A stretch of DNA of 64,000 bases, from NCBI RefSeq assembly GCF_029945885.1, contig NZ_JAQSDK010000004.1:62001-126000 (forward strand). Reading direction: 5' to 3'. The notes beneath the pieces were generated by a model. It saw nothing but the letters and a program-made list of their open reading frames with translations, searched no databases and was not told where the DNA came from. Both the position numbers and the translations under genes were made by a program. Source of the stretch: Brevundimonas sp. Its GTDB lineage: Bacteria > Pseudomonadota > Alphaproteobacteria > Caulobacterales > Caulobacteraceae. Shown piece after piece: positions 55,572 through 63,371 of the stretch (its first letter is position 1; the number at the start of each line of letters is the position of its first letter).

Positions 55572-56249
55572 ATGACAAATCCAGAGTCAGACGAGGCACC
55601 GGCCCGGCCCGTCATACCGGCCTGTGTGCAGGCCTGCAGCTTCCGGTCGGAGACCGACCATCGCGTCGCCAACCACCTGGCGATGCTGTCGAGCTATATC
55701 AGCCTGAAACAAAGAACATTCGAGGCGAGCGGCACCGTCACCCGCGAGGCGCTGCGCGGCTTCTGCCGCAGCCTCGACGCCCAGATCCGGGCGATCGGCC
55801 GCCTGCACCGGTTGCTGATGGCCGGTGGCGACGGCGTGGTCGATCTGTCGGCCGTCCTGCACGAGGTCGCCGCCGCCTTCGCCCATGACAGTGCCGCCTG
55901 CCGCATCGTCGAGGCGATCGAGCCCGGCTGTACGGTATCGGCAGAGCGGGCCTTGCTGATCAGCCAGGTCGCCAATGAGGCCATGAGCAACGCGCTGAAA
56001 TACGCCTGCGCCGGACCGGGACCGGGCCGGATCAGCCTCGGGTGCCGGTCAACGCCTGCAGGCGGACTGGAGATGACGGTCAGCGACGACGGGCCGGGCC
56101 TGCCCGTTCCGGCCCGGCCGAACCCGGACGGCGGTTTCGGCCTGACCTTGATGGAGGACCTCGGCCGGCGTCTGGCTGCCAGGCTCGAACTCCGCTCGGG
56201 ACCGGGCGGCTTGAGCGTGATCCTGACCGTCCCGGCCGCGGCCCCCTGA
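55572..56249 (+). CDS. HisKA_2-type sensor histidine kinase without sensor domain
   Basis: From the ATG at 55572 (AGGTGG upstream) the protein is 225 residues. It has the HisKA_2 phosphoacceptor (ETDHRVANHLAMLSSYISLK; H30), and a HATPase domain with N-box NEAMSNALKYA, SDDGPGLP and GFGLTLMEDL. No PAS, GAF or membrane segment precedes it, so it is a short cytoplasmic kinase or phosphotransferase of the type linked to general-stress or light pathways in alphaproteobacteria. No response regulator is adjacent. An FNR-type box lies upstream. Confidence 0.87.
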   Translation: MTNPESDEAPARPVIPACVQACSFRSETDHRVANHLAMLSSYISLKQRTFEASGTVTREALRGFCRSLDAQIRAIGRLHRLLMAGGDGVVDLSAVLHEVAAAFAHDSAACRIVEAIEPGCTVSAERALLISQVANEAMSNALKYACAGPGPGRISLGCRSTPAGGLEMTVSDDGPGLPVPARPNPDGGFGLTLMEDLGRRLAARLELRSGPGGLSVILTVPAAAP

Positions 56250-56270
56250 AACGGGCGGTGTGGCCTGACT

Positions 56271-57140
56271 CTAGAGCCGGGCCCGGACCGCCGCCGCCAG
56301 GCCCGCGCCGCGGGCCGGGTCATTGTCGAGATAGAGGTCGGGCTCGATCAGTTCGGCCTCCATCAGCAACCAGTTGCCGTCGGCGTCAGGCACCATGTCG
56401 ATCCGGGCATACAGCAGCGGTTCATCGATCGCCGCCAGAACCTGTTGCGCCAGGGCCAGGGCCCCGGCGGGCGGATCGGGGACGGGCGTATAGAGGCCGC
56501 CGTACTGGACCTGGATGCGGAAGTCGCCGGGCACCGGTCGTTTGTTGACCGCATGGCTGAAGACGCCGCCGAAGAACAGCAGCGAGGTTTCGCCGGCGGT
56601 TTCAATGGTCGACAGATAGGGCTGGATCATCGCCGAACCCTCGGGCGCGTCGTCGACGGCCTCGCCCGGTGACAGGCGCAGGGTCTTCCACGCCCCGCCC
56701 GACACGGTCGGCTTGACGATCAGGTGTTCGGCACCGGTGCTGGCGAAGGCGGCGGCCAGCGTGTCGGCGGTGACCCCGTCACTCCAGATCGTTTCCGGCA
56801 TCGGCACGCCGCGCCCGGCGAGACGGGCGAGGTAGCTCTTGTCCGAATTCCACGCCAGGACCGGGGCCGGATTGGCCAGGGGCAGGTCCGCCGCCGTCCA
56901 GGTCGCGCAGGCCCTGAGCCAGCGACGGTGGTCGCGGTGGTAGCCCCAGACGATCATCGGCAGGATCAGTGGATAGTCGGCCAGGCCCGCGGCGTCGTCG
57001 ATATGGGCGGTCCAGGGCGTCGGGACCGCCTCGATGCCGACCACGGCCAGGGCCGCTGCGAGCCGGTCGCGCACGCCGGGCCACTGGCTGGCATAGGAGG
57101 GATCGGCGGGGTCGGGGGTCAGGACGGCGATACGGGTCAT
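56271..57140 (-). CDS. ATP-grasp family protein (RimK/PrpB-like)
   Basis: From the ATG at 57140 (MTRIAVLTPDPADPSY) the product is 289 residues. It has an ATP-grasp core: LAWNSDKSYLARLAGRGVPM, EHLIVKPTVSGGAWKTLRL, MIQPYLSTIETAGETSLLFF and the metal-binding end LLMEAELIEPDLYLDNDP. Such proteins ligate carboxylates to amines, for example amino acids to peptides or glutathione-like molecules. The substrate is unknown. It is convergent with the kinase gene. Confidence 0.85.
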   Translation of the reverse strand: MTRIAVLTPDPADPSYASQWPGVRDRLAAALAVVGIEAVPTPWTAHIDDAAGLADYPLILPMIVWGYHRDHRRWLRACATWTAADLPLANPAPVLAWNSDKSYLARLAGRGVPMPETIWSDGVTADTLAAAFASTGAEHLIVKPTVSGGAWKTLRLSPGEAVDDAPEGSAMIQPYLSTIETAGETSLLFFGGVFSHAVNKRPVPGDFRIQVQYGGLYTPVPDPPAGALALAQQVLAAIDEPLLYARIDMVPDADGNWLLMEAELIEPDLYLDNDPARGAGLAAAVRARL

Positions 57141-57222
57141 GGTCCGTTTTCTGACCTGAACCGGGCGGGGCTGCAACCGTGCCGACTGGCCAATCGTGGT
57201 CCCGGCGGCTATGGGGCGCGGC

Positions 57223-58239
57223 ATGACCCAAGCAAACACCTCCGCCCGTTTCGACGTCTGTGCCGTCGGCAACGCCATCGTCGACGTCCTGGCCCCCTGT
57301 ACGCCGGAATTCCTCAGTGCCCAGGGCCTGGCCCCCGGCTCGATGTCCCTGGTCGACGAGGTCCAGAGCGCGGCCCTGTATGACGCGATGGCCGCCGGGG
57401 TCGAGGCCTCGGGCGGCTCGGCCGGCAATACGGTGGCCGGTGTCGGTTCGTTCGGCGGACGCGCCGCCTATCTGGGCAAGGTCGCTGACGACACCCTGGG
57501 CCAGGTCTTCACCCATGATATCCGCGCCGCCGGCGTCGCCTTCGATACCCCGGCCCTCAGCGGCGGGGCCGGTACCGGTCGCTGCCTGATCAATGTCACG
57601 CCTGATGCCCAGCGTACCATGTCGACCTTCCTCGGCGCGGCCAACCAGCTGACCGTGGCCGACATCGACCCGGCCCTGATCGCCGACAGCGCCATCGTCT
57701 ATCTGGAAGGCTATCTGTTCGACCCGGCCCCGGCCCGCGCCGCCTTCGAGGCCGCCGCCGAAGCGGCCCACGCCGCCGGGCGCAAGGTCGCCATCACCCT
57801 GTCGGATTCCTTTGTCGTCGGCCGCTGGCGGGCCGAGCTGCTGGCCTTCATCGAGGCTTCGGCCGACATCGTCCTGGCCAATGAGAGCGAGCTGCTGGCC
57901 CTGTTCGAGACCGAGGATTTCGAGGCCGCCGCGGCCCGGCTGGCCACGATCGTCGAGGTCGCGGCGATCACCCGCAGTGCTGACGGTTCGGTTATCGTGC
58001 GCGGTGCCGAACGGGTCGTGGTCAAGGCCGCGCCGGTCGGCAAGGTCGTCGACACCACCGGAGCCGGTGACCAGTACGCGGCCGGCTTCCTGCTGGGTCT
58101 GGCGCGCGGTCTGTCCCTGGCCGAAGCCGGGGCCCTGGGCTCGCTGGCGGCGGCCGAGGTCATCGCCCACTGGGGCCCGCGACCGATGGTGTCGCTCGAG
58201 CGGCTGGCCGTCGCGGCGGGACTGTCGCTGGCGGCCTAA
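57223..58239 (+). CDS. PfkB-family carbohydrate/adenosine kinase
   Basis: From the ATG at 57223 the protein is 338 residues with the PfkB N-terminal signature region (VCAVGNAIVDVLAPC, GGSAGNTVAGVGSFGGRAAY, LGKVADDTLG) and the C-terminal signature DTTGAGDQYAAGFLLGLARG carrying the catalytic Asp. In Caulobacterales relatives this protein is annotated as adenosine kinase or a sugar kinase; the substrate is not certain. It ends four bases inside the convergent smr gene. Confidence 0.9.
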   Translation: MTQANTSARFDVCAVGNAIVDVLAPCTPEFLSAQGLAPGSMSLVDEVQSAALYDAMAAGVEASGGSAGNTVAGVGSFGGRAAYLGKVADDTLGQVFTHDIRAAGVAFDTPALSGGAGTGRCLINVTPDAQRTMSTFLGAANQLTVADIDPALIADSAIVYLEGYLFDPAPARAAFEAAAEAAHAAGRKVAITLSDSFVVGRWRAELLAFIEASADIVLANESELLALFETEDFEAAAARLATIVEVAAITRSADGSVIVRGAERVVVKAAPVGKVVDTTGAGDQYAAGFLLGLARGLSLAEAGALGSLAAAEVIAHWGPRPMVSLERLAVAAGLSLAA

Positions 58240-58802
58240 CCCGGCCGTTTCAGCGTCACATACAGCGCCCCGTCGCCGCCGTGGTGGCGGGCGGCCGCGG
58301 CATAGCCCGAGACGACCCCGCGCAGGGCCGGGCCGGTCAGCCATTCATGGACGGAGCCCCGGATCACGCCGGTGCCGCCGCGCCGGCCCTGGCCGGTGAT
58401 GACCAGAACCGCGCGATAGCCGCGCACCTGGGCGGTGGTCAGGAAGGCGGTCAGGGCGTCCTGGGCCTGGAACCGGCCATAGCCGTGCAGGTCTATCCGC
58501 GCCTCGATCGGATCGCGTTCGCGCGACAGTCGCCGTTGACGCCGGGGTTCCAGCGATTCCGGCACGCTGCGGGTCGCGCCGGGGCGGGCGGTGCCGGCGG
58601 GTGTGGCCGCCGTGGCCACCGGCCGTGGCGTCGGCCGGGGCATTGGCCGGGGCGGAGCCGGGGCCGCAGCAGGATCGGCGACCGGTCCGGCGACGGCGAT
58701 GCGCGGGGCCTTGACCGGTTTGGCCGGGCTAACCGAGCCGGTGACCCGGGTCCAGATACGCCGGTCTTCGGTGGTCAGGTCGCCGCCGCGTCGGGTCGCC
58801 AT
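58236..58802 (-). CDS. Smr-domain protein
   Basis: The 188-residue protein has a Pro/Ala-rich N-terminal half and a C-terminal Smr (MutS2-type) domain: IDLHGYGRFQAQDALTAFL (DLHG motif), VLVITGQGRRGGTGVIRGSV and VSGYAAAARHHGGDGALYV. Stand-alone Smr proteins are nucleases or RNA-binding factors; the role here is unknown. Its start overlaps the stop of the small XRE gene by one base. Confidence 0.9.
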   Translation of the reverse strand: MATRRGGDLTTEDRRIWTRVTGSVSPAKPVKAPRIAVAGPVADPAAAPAPPRPMPRPTPRPVATAATPAGTARPGATRSVPESLEPRRQRRLSRERDPIEARIDLHGYGRFQAQDALTAFLTTAQVRGYRAVLVITGQGRRGGTGVIRGSVHEWLTGPALRGVVSGYAAAARHHGGDGALYVTLKRPG

Positions 58803-59047
58803 CAGGCGTCGTCGTCGTCGAAGGCGCGCGCGGCGTCCTGCGGGCCAGGCTCATAGACCACCAGATCGCCCGGCTGGCAGTTCAGCTCGCGGCACAGGGC
58901 GTCCAGGGTGGTGAAGCGGATGGCGCGGGCCTTGCCGGTCTTGAGGATCGACAGATTGGCCAGGGTGACGCCCACGCGATCGGCCAGCTCGGTCAGCGAC
59001 ATGCGCCGCTCGAGGAGGATGCGATCAAGCTGGATGCGGATGGCCAT
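58802..59047 (-). CDS. Small XRE/Cro-CI regulator
   Basis: The 81-residue protein is essentially one helix-turn-helix: IQLDRILLERRMSLTELADR, VGVTLANLSILKTGKARAIR and TLDALCRELNCQPGDLVVYE. This YozG-like class often pairs with a DUF2975 membrane protein, which is the gene just upstream here. It probably regulates its own operon. The C-terminus is acidic (FDDDDA). Confidence 0.88.
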   Translation of the reverse strand: MAIRIQLDRILLERRMSLTELADRVGVTLANLSILKTGKARAIRFTTLDALCRELNCQPGDLVVYEPGPQDAARAFDDDDA

Positions 59048-59138
59048 TAAATCTCTCTATCCGGCGGCGCAGGACGGGTCGACCCGGAGGGTGGCGCGAA
59101 GCGCCGGACGGGCGGAGGTTTTTGACGGCGCGGCCATG

Positions 59139-59747
59139 TCAGATGGTCAGTTCGGATTCGCGACGCAGGCGGGCCCCTTCGCGGAACACCTCGGCCAGGA
59201 CGAAGACGACGAGAACGGAAAAGACCGGGGTCAACAGGTCGGTGAAACCCTGGGGGTCCATGATGCCGGGGGCCAGGCGGTCGGCGACCAGGCCCTGGGC
59301 CAGCCATTTGCCGCCGGTGACCACGGCCAGGATCAGGCCGATCTGGCGCAGGCGGCGCACATTGGGCGGCTGGAACGGATCGCCCAGCGTCAGGGTACGG
59401 AAAATCATTCGCAGATTGCGCAGGATCAGCATGAAACTGCCGAAGAAGGCGGCGAAGGCCCCGACCCCGAACAGCAGCAGGGGGCGGGTCAGCGGTTGCT
59501 GCAGTCCCCCGGAATCGTCGGTAACCGTCAGGTTGAGGTCGGCAAAGGGGATGAAGACCGCGGCGACCAGGCCGATGATCAGGCCGCCGGTGATGATGCC
59601 CAGCAGCACATAGGCGACGTCGAGGGCGATTTTCAGCAGGCTGGACACGGACCCCGGTCCGAGGGTCTTCAGATTGGGGGCGCGAAGGCTGCGCCCGGTC
59701 AGCCGGGGCAGGCGGGACCCGAGAGAGGCGATCGTCGGGCGGCGCAT
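59139..59747 (-). CDS. DUF2975-type membrane protein
   Basis: From the ATG at 59747 (MRRPTIASLGSRLP) the protein is 202 residues with four membrane segments (about residues 40-62, 80-105, 130-150, 165-185). The segment RMIFRTLTLGDPFQPPNVRR, followed by LRQIGLILA, is typical of DUF2975 proteins, which accompany small XRE regulators. Function is unknown. It is followed 91 bases later by such an XRE gene. Confidence 0.8.
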   Translation of the reverse strand: MRRPTIASLGSRLPRLTGRSLRAPNLKTLGPGSVSSLLKIALDVAYVLLGIITGGLIIGLVAAVFIPFADLNLTVTDDSGGLQQPLTRPLLLFGVGAFAAFFGSFMLILRNLRMIFRTLTLGDPFQPPNVRRLRQIGLILAVVTGGKWLAQGLVADRLAPGIMDPQGFTDLLTPVFSVLVVFVLAEVFREGARLRRESELTI

Positions 59748-59859
59748 GCGCAGATACCTCGGGTCGGAACTAGGCCGCGGCGGCCGCGTGGGGTCCGACC
59801 GACCCACACGCGGTCCTATTCATCGCGGGCTTTGGGGGTGGCGTCAAAGCGGCCGGCAA

Positions 59860-59976
59860 TCAAAACGCCTGAACCAGCGAGGCGATCAGGGCGGTCGGCA
59901 GGGCCGCCAGCAGGGCGGCATTGATGATCGCGTGGCCGACCTTTTCCATCCACAAAGAGGCGCTCATGGTATCCAT
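59860..59976 (-). CDS. Small hydrophobic protein (38 residues)
   Basis: An ATG at 59976 with GGAG seven bases upstream opens a 38-codon frame. The product starts MDTMSASLWMEKVGHAIINA and ends in a hydrophobic helix (LLAALPTALIASLVQAF), so it is a likely membrane-inserted microprotein. It lies upstream of the DUF2975 gene on the same strand. There is no family match that I know. Confidence 0.55.
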   Translation of the reverse strand: MDTMSASLWMEKVGHAIINAALLAALPTALIASLVQAF

Positions 59977-60128
59977 CGTCTTTCTCCATCTATTCGGTGG
60001 GGGTGTTTTTTACCCCTCATCCGGTTGACCGCTGCAAGTCTGTTGCTCTTGTTAGCAATCAGGGGAACGGTGCGGCTGCCGTTCTTGAGGATCATAGATA
60101 GGCCGTGCGTGTCGGGATGTCATGTTAC

Positions 60129-60150
60129 ATATCGTTTAACGATATTAAAC
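60129..60150. promoter_or_regulatory. Two overlapping perfect inverted repeats upstream of rdgB
   Basis: ATATCGT-TTA-ACGATAT (60129-60145) overlaps GTTTAA-CGATA-TTAAAC (60134-60150). Both have perfect arms, and they lie 34 bases before the rdgB ATG in an A/T-rich gap of about 200 bases. The TTAA pairs are five apart, so this is not a standard CtrA box (which needs seven). The binding protein is unknown; the small XRE regulator nearby is one candidate. Confidence 0.5.
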
Positions 60151-60184
60151 TTTGGCAAGGAATTGTTGCGAGGGCGTGATCGAG

Positions 60185-60787
60185 ATGAATCTGAAATTAA
60201 TCAAGGGAATGCGGCTGGTCGCGGCCACCCATAACCCCGGCAAGGCGCGCGAGATCGCCGCCCTGCTGGATGGAAATTACGAGATCGTCACGGCCGGAGC
60301 GCTGAATGTGCCCGAACCGGACGAGACCGAGAGCAGTTTTGCCGGCAATGCCATGCTGAAGGCTCGTCATGCGGCGGCCTTTACCGGTCAGGTCAGCCTG
60401 GCGGACGACTCCGGCCTGTCGGTCACGGCCCTGGACGGGGCCCCGGGCATCTTCTCGGCGCGCTGGGCCGGGCCGGACAAGGATTTCGCCGAGGCCATGG
60501 CCAAGGTCGAGGAACGGCTGGACGAGGTGGGGTCGCGCGATCGCAGCGCCTGGTTCACCTCGGCCCTGGCCGTGGCCTGGCCGGACGGCCCCTGTGTCGT
60601 GGTCGAGGGCCGGGTCGACGGCCGGCTGACCTTCCCGCCGCGCGGCGACCGGGGCTTCGGCTATGATCCGATCTTTATCCCCGAGGGCCACGACCAGACC
60701 TTCGGCGAGATGGAGCCGGCGGCCAAGGACGCGATGAGCCACCGCGCCCGGGCCTTCGAACAGCTGAAGGCGGCGCTGATTGACTGA
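60185..60787 (+). CDS. rdgB: XTP/dITP diphosphatase (non-canonical purine NTP pyrophosphatase)
   Basis: From the ATG at 60185 the protein is 200 residues. It has the Ham1/RdgB motifs [51 protein letters not shown] and the C-terminal [15 protein letters not shown] and [11 protein letters not shown]. It hydrolyses dITP and XTP, keeping them out of DNA. A later ATG at 60209 is possible, but family N-termini favour the upstream one. It overlaps hemW by eight bases. Confidence 0.95.
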   Translation: MNLKLIKGMRLVAATHNPGKAREIAALLDGNYEIVTAGALNVPEPDETESSFAGNAMLKARHAAAFTGQVSLADDSGLSVTALDGAPGIFSARWAGPDKDFAEAMAKVEERLDEVGSRDRSAWFTSALAVAWPDGPCVVVEGRVDGRLTFPPRGDRGFGYDPIFIPEGHDQTFGEMEPAAKDAMSHRARAFEQLKAALID

Positions 60788-61943
60788 TCCGGTCCCTGAT
60801 CCCGGCAGCGACATCGGCCTTTATGTGCACTGGCCCTGGTGTTCGCGGATCTGCCCCTATTGCGACTTCAACGTCGTACGCGACCGGGGCCGGGGCGCGG
60901 AACAGGCGGATCTGGTCGCGGCCATCCTGGCGGACCTGGAGGCCCAGGCCGTTCTGACCGGTCCGCGCCGTCTGGCCTCGATCTTCTTCGGCGGGGGGAC
61001 GCCGTCGCTGATGGATCCGGCGGCGGTGGCGGCGGTGATTGACCGGGCGCAGGCCCTGTTCCCGCCGCGCGGCGGGATCGAGATCACCCTTGAGGCCAAT
61101 CCGACCGACGCCGAGGCCGGGCGGTTCGACGCCCTGGCCGCCGCCGGGGTCAACCGGCTGTCGATGGGGGTGCAGGCGCTGGACGATGCGGCCCTGACAT
61201 TCCTCGGCCGCAACCATTCGGCCGATGAGGCGCGCCGTGCGGTGGCCGTGGCCGCCCGGGCCTTCGACCGGTTGTCGATCGACCTGATCTATGCCCGCCC
61301 CGACCAGACCGTGGCCGGCTGGCGCGCCGAACTGACCGAGGCGCTGGACATCGGGTTCGAGCACGTTTCGCCCTATCAGCTGACCATAGAGCAGACGACC
61401 GCCTTCGGCCGGGCCGTGGCGCGGGGCAGCTGGACCCCGCCGGACGAGGATCTGGCCGCCGCCCTGTACGAGGCCACCCAGACGGTGCTCGAGGGGGCCG
61501 GGTTCGACGCCTATGAGGTCTCCAACCACGGCCGCGGTGTCGCCGCCCGCTCGGCCCATAATCTGCATGTCTGGCGCGGCGGCGACTATCTGGGCCTCGG
61601 CCCCGGGGCCCACGGGCGGCTGACGCTGGACGGGGTGCGCACCGCCACCGTCGCCCGACGCGGCATCGCCGACTATGTGGCGGGCGTCGCGGCCGGGACG
61701 CCGTGGAGCGAGCGCGAGACCCTGGACCCCCGCGCCGCCGCCGAGGAACGCGTCCTGCTGGGCCTGCGCACGGTCGAGGGGGTGGCCCTGGCGGAATTGG
61801 CCGTGCTGGAGCGGACCGTTGAGACCGGGGCCCTGGCCGGGCTGATCGCCGACGGGTTTCTGGCGGTGACAGCCGGGCGGGTGGTGGCGACCCCGGCCGG
61901 ACGACCGGTGCTGGACGGGGTGCTGCGGGCGCTGCTGGTGTGA
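60780..61943 (+). CDS. hemW: Radical-SAM haem chaperone HemW
   Basis: The 387-residue protein shows [18 protein letters not shown] with the radical-SAM C21-x3-C25-x2-C28, then [39 protein letters not shown] and [20 protein letters not shown]. It lacks the extra N-terminal features of oxygen-independent coproporphyrinogen oxidase (HemN), and the cluster rdgB-hemW-rsmI is standard for HemW. It inserts or carries haem rather than decarboxylating it. Confidence 0.92.
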   Translation: MTDPVPDPGSDIGLYVHWPWCSRICPYCDFNVVRDRGRGAEQADLVAAILADLEAQAVLTGPRRLASIFFGGGTPSLMDPAAVAAVIDRAQALFPPRGGIEITLEANPTDAEAGRFDALAAAGVNRLSMGVQALDDAALTFLGRNHSADEARRAVAVAARAFDRLSIDLIYARPDQTVAGWRAELTEALDIGFEHVSPYQLTIEQTTAFGRAVARGSWTPPDEDLAAALYEATQTVLEGAGFDAYEVSNHGRGVAARSAHNLHVWRGGDYLGLGPGAHGRLTLDGVRTATVARRGIADYVAGVAAGTPWSERETLDPRAAAEERVLLGLRTVEGVALAELAVLERTVETGALAGLIADGFLAVTAGRVVATPAGRPVLDGVLRALLV

Positions 61944-62028
61944 ACCACTACCCTCTCCCGCCGGGAAAGGGAGGAGGAAACGCAGCCACCCCTTGAGCCG
62001 CCTGCCCCCCGCTGGCACGGTCCCGCCG

Positions 62029-62904
62029 ATGACTGATCCCTCGCCCTTTCCGCCGACCGCCCCGCCGTCGCGCCCGGTCGCATCCGGCCTGTATCTGGTG
62101 GCGACGCCGATCGGGAACCTGCGCGACATGACGCTGCGGGCGCTGGATGTGCTGGCCGCCGCCGATCTGGTCCTGGCCGAGGACACGCGCGTCACCGGCA
62201 AGCTGCTGTCGGCCTATGGGATCAAGGCGAAGCTGGAGCGGTGCGACGACCATGCCTCGGCCCGGGCGGCCGAGGGGGCGATCGAACGGCTGAACGCCGG
62301 CGAAGTGGTGGCCCTGGTCTCGGACGCCGGCACGCCGATGGTCAATGATCCCGGCTTCGTCGTGGCCCGGGCGGTGATCGCCGCCGGCCTGCCGGTGCAT
62401 CCGATCCCGGGGGCGTCCAGCCTGCTGGCGGCCCTGTGTATCGCCGGCCTGCCCGCCGACCGGGTGCTGTTCGCCGGCTTCCTGCCGCCCAAGTCGGGCG
62501 CGCGCAGGACGATGCTGGAAGAGGTCCGCACCGCGCGCCAGACCCTGGTCTTCTTCGAGAGCGGCCCGCGTCTGGCCGACAGCCTGGCCGATATGGCGGC
62601 GGTGCTGGGCCCGCGTCCGGCCGCCGTGGCCCGCGAACTGACCAAGCTGTACGAGGAATGCGTGCGCGGCACCCTGGCCGAGCTGGCGCTCGACCCCCGC
62701 TGTCAGGGGCCGAAGGGCGAGATCGTCGTCGTGATCGGCCCCGGCGAGGTCGAGGTGGCCAGCGAGGCCGACGCCGATGCGGCCCTGGCCGAGGCCATGA
62801 CCCGGCTGGCCCCCGGCGAGGCGGCGTCGGAGGTGTCCCGGGCGCTGGATCTGCCCCGCAAGGCCCTGTACCGCCGGGCGCTGGAGCTGCAGGGGCGGGG
62901 ATGA
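62029..62904 (+). CDS. rsmI: 16S rRNA (cytidine(1402)-2'-O)-methyltransferase
   Basis: From the ATG at 62029 the protein is 291 residues of the tetrapyrrole-methylase fold: GLYLVATPIGNLRDMTLRAL, VLAEDTRVTGKLLSAYGIK, LVSDAGTPMVNDPGFVV and PGASSLLAALCIAGLP. It methylates C1402 in the decoding centre with RsmH. It is followed by yraN with a four-base overlap. An 85-base gap separates it from hemW, containing CTCCC/GGGAG pairing near 61955-61973. Confidence 0.96.
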   Translation: MTDPSPFPPTAPPSRPVASGLYLVATPIGNLRDMTLRALDVLAAADLVLAEDTRVTGKLLSAYGIKAKLERCDDHASARAAEGAIERLNAGEVVALVSDAGTPMVNDPGFVVARAVIAAGLPVHPIPGASSLLAALCIAGLPADRVLFAGFLPPKSGARRTMLEEVRTARQTLVFFESGPRLADSLADMAAVLGPRPAAVARELTKLYEECVRGTLAELALDPRCQGPKGEIVVVIGPGEVEVASEADADAALAEAMTRLAPGEAASEVSRALDLPRKALYRRALELQGRG

Positions 62905-63371
62905 AACGGCTGCGCCCCGTTCCGGTGCCGGCGCGGCCCGTCCCGGGTCGGCGGCGGGCGTCGGGGCAGGCGGCGCATCGCAGCGGCCATGCCGGCGAAT
63001 GGCTGGCCGCCCTGTGGCTGATGCTGCGCGGCTATCAGATCCTGGGCTTTCGCCTGAAGAGCCGGGCCGGGGAGATCGACATCCTGGCCAAACGCGGCCG
63101 GGTCCTGGTCGTGGTCGAGGTCAAGCGGCGCGCGACCCTGGCGGCGGCCCTGACCGCCCTGGGCCCTGTCCAGCTGGCCCGGCTGCGCGCTTCGGGCCAG
63201 GCGGTGGCCCGCGGACGACCCGGTCTGGCGGGTCTGACCCTGCGGCTGGATATGGTGGCGCTGGCCCCCGGGCGGTTTCCGCGTCATGTTAAGGATATCG
63301 AGACCGGGGGGCCCGATTTCCGTGATCCATCAGGACGCGACCACGACCCTGACGGCAGCCGGACTGGCTGA
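62901..63371 (+). CDS. YraN-family (UPF0102) endonuclease-like protein
   Basis: From the ATG at 62901 the protein is 156 residues. After a basic Pro/Arg-rich N-terminus it has the YraN pattern HAGEWLAALWLMLRGYQIL, FRLKSRAGEIDILAKRGRVL and VVVEVKRRATLAAAL, which is the PD-(D/E)XK nuclease-like core (E, D, E-x-K). Function is not established. It overlaps rsmI by four bases and the next gene by 50 bases. Confidence 0.9.
   Translation: MKRLRPVPVPARPVPGRRRASGQAAHRSGHAGEWLAALWLMLRGYQILGFRLKSRAGEIDILAKRGRVLVVVEVKRRATLAAALTALGPVQLARLRASGQAVARGRPGLAGLTLRLDMVALAPGRFPRHVKDIETGGPDFRDPSGRDHDPDGSRTG

Noticed and set aside
60134..60150. A possible CtrA box (TTAA pairs) upstream of rdgB
   Set aside because: The TTAA elements are five bases apart, whereas CtrA sites need seven.
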